From Vreelandella nigrificans (lineage in GTDB: Bacteria > Pseudomonadota > Gammaproteobacteria > Pseudomonadales > Halomonadaceae), in assembly GCF_002374315.1 (NCBI RefSeq), contig NZ_NWUX01000002.1, forward strand, positions 237,630 to 301,629: DNA of 64,000 nt, in the 5' to 3' direction. Below the pieces are notes generated by a model. The model did no database searches and was not told the DNA's origin. It saw only the letters and a program-made list of their open reading frames with translations. A program made the translations under genes and the position numbers. Position 1 is the stretch's first letter. Each line of letters starts with the position of its first letter. Below are positions 63,788 through 64,000 of this stretch, one piece after another.

Positions 63788-64000
63788 CTACTTAAGCGCA
63801 GTGTGGTTAATTTAGCTGGTGCTTGCTGTCGCTGGTTCATATAGCGCAGCTGGAGCACTCGGCAGCAGGCTGCTAAGCAGGGTGTCCAAGTCGGTGAGGC
63901 GCTTTAGGCGCTGGAAGTGTTGGTCGGCCTCCGTATTGCCCTGGCGCATTTGAGCTAGCCACTGTTTGACGAGCGACACTACAACACGATCGGGGAGGTG
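63788..64000 (-). pseudogene. Second copy of the repeated 3' gene segment, right flank of island (runs off window)
   Basis: Same orientation as the copy at 55893-56150. 149 bp (63852-64000) align without gaps at three mismatches; the reading frame continues and ends LLSSLLPSAPAALYEPATASTS at a TAA near 63812. The copy extends past the window edge, so it may be an intact gene and not a fragment. The alignable tail to its left is diverged. Confidence 0.6.

Overview
The window reads as a chromosomal segment of a halophilic gammaproteobacterium, most likely Halomonadaceae (Halomonas/Vreelandella type). The basis is gene order (pilMNOPQ-aroK-aroB, pyrG-kdsA-eno, fdxA/mutS/pncC/recA/recX/alaS/lysC/csrA followed by tRNA-Ser and tRNA-Arg), the protein sequences, and the lysine/glutarate and TRAP-transport gene content. 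This is inferred without any database search.

Layout. 1-2218: the tail of an operon cut by the window edge. A kleisin/MksF-like protein and a Toprim (TopoVI-A/JetD-like) protein, joined by 4-bp overlaps, suggest a condensin-like (MksBEFG/Wadjet-type) system. 2318-6101: a DMT exporter, an AT-rich patch with one orphan gene, ribonuclease Z, and a decayed HigBA toxin-antitoxin remnant. 6176-14838: accessory and housekeeping genes (secreted MetX-like hydrolase, PD-(D/E)XK protein, UbiF-like hydroxylase, sirtuin, SelO, LexA-controlled dinB, alpha/beta hydrolase, YkoF-like protein). 14916-24593: a lysine/glutarate catabolic block (aminotransferase, glutarate CoA-transferase, glutaryl-CoA dehydrogenase, GntR regulator, L-2-hydroxyglutarate oxidase) beside a TAXI-TRAP transporter. 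24759-33997: PBP1A, divergent from the type IV pilus alignment/secretin operon and shikimate genes. 34446-44574: glutamate synthase, CTP synthase, KDO8P synthase, enolase. 44575-55051: a probable RsmZ/CsrB-type sRNA with tandem GacA boxes, fdxA, mutS, pncC, SOS-regulated recA with recX, alaS, lysC and csrA. 55177-55762: one tRNA-Ser and three identical tRNA-Arg genes in a perfect 160-bp tandem repeat.

55893-64000: an accessory catabolic island (LysR regulator, HDAC-fold amidohydrolase, aldehyde dehydrogenase, APC permease, class-III aminotransferase). It is bounded by two near-identical same-orientation copies of the 3' end of a repeated gene. Its parts fit import, deacylation, transamination and oxidation of an N-acylated amine. 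Repeated TGATCA palindromes lie upstream of two of its genes.

The strongest regulatory link is internal. CsrA is encoded at 54863-55051, and 10 kb away, in the same eno-fdxA gap that resembles the Pseudomonas rsmZ locus, lies a GGA-rich, terminator-ended RNA preceded by two GacA-type boxes. A second theme is short in-place tandem duplication: 13, 15 and 17-bp units, a hexamer run, and the 160-bp tRNA unit.
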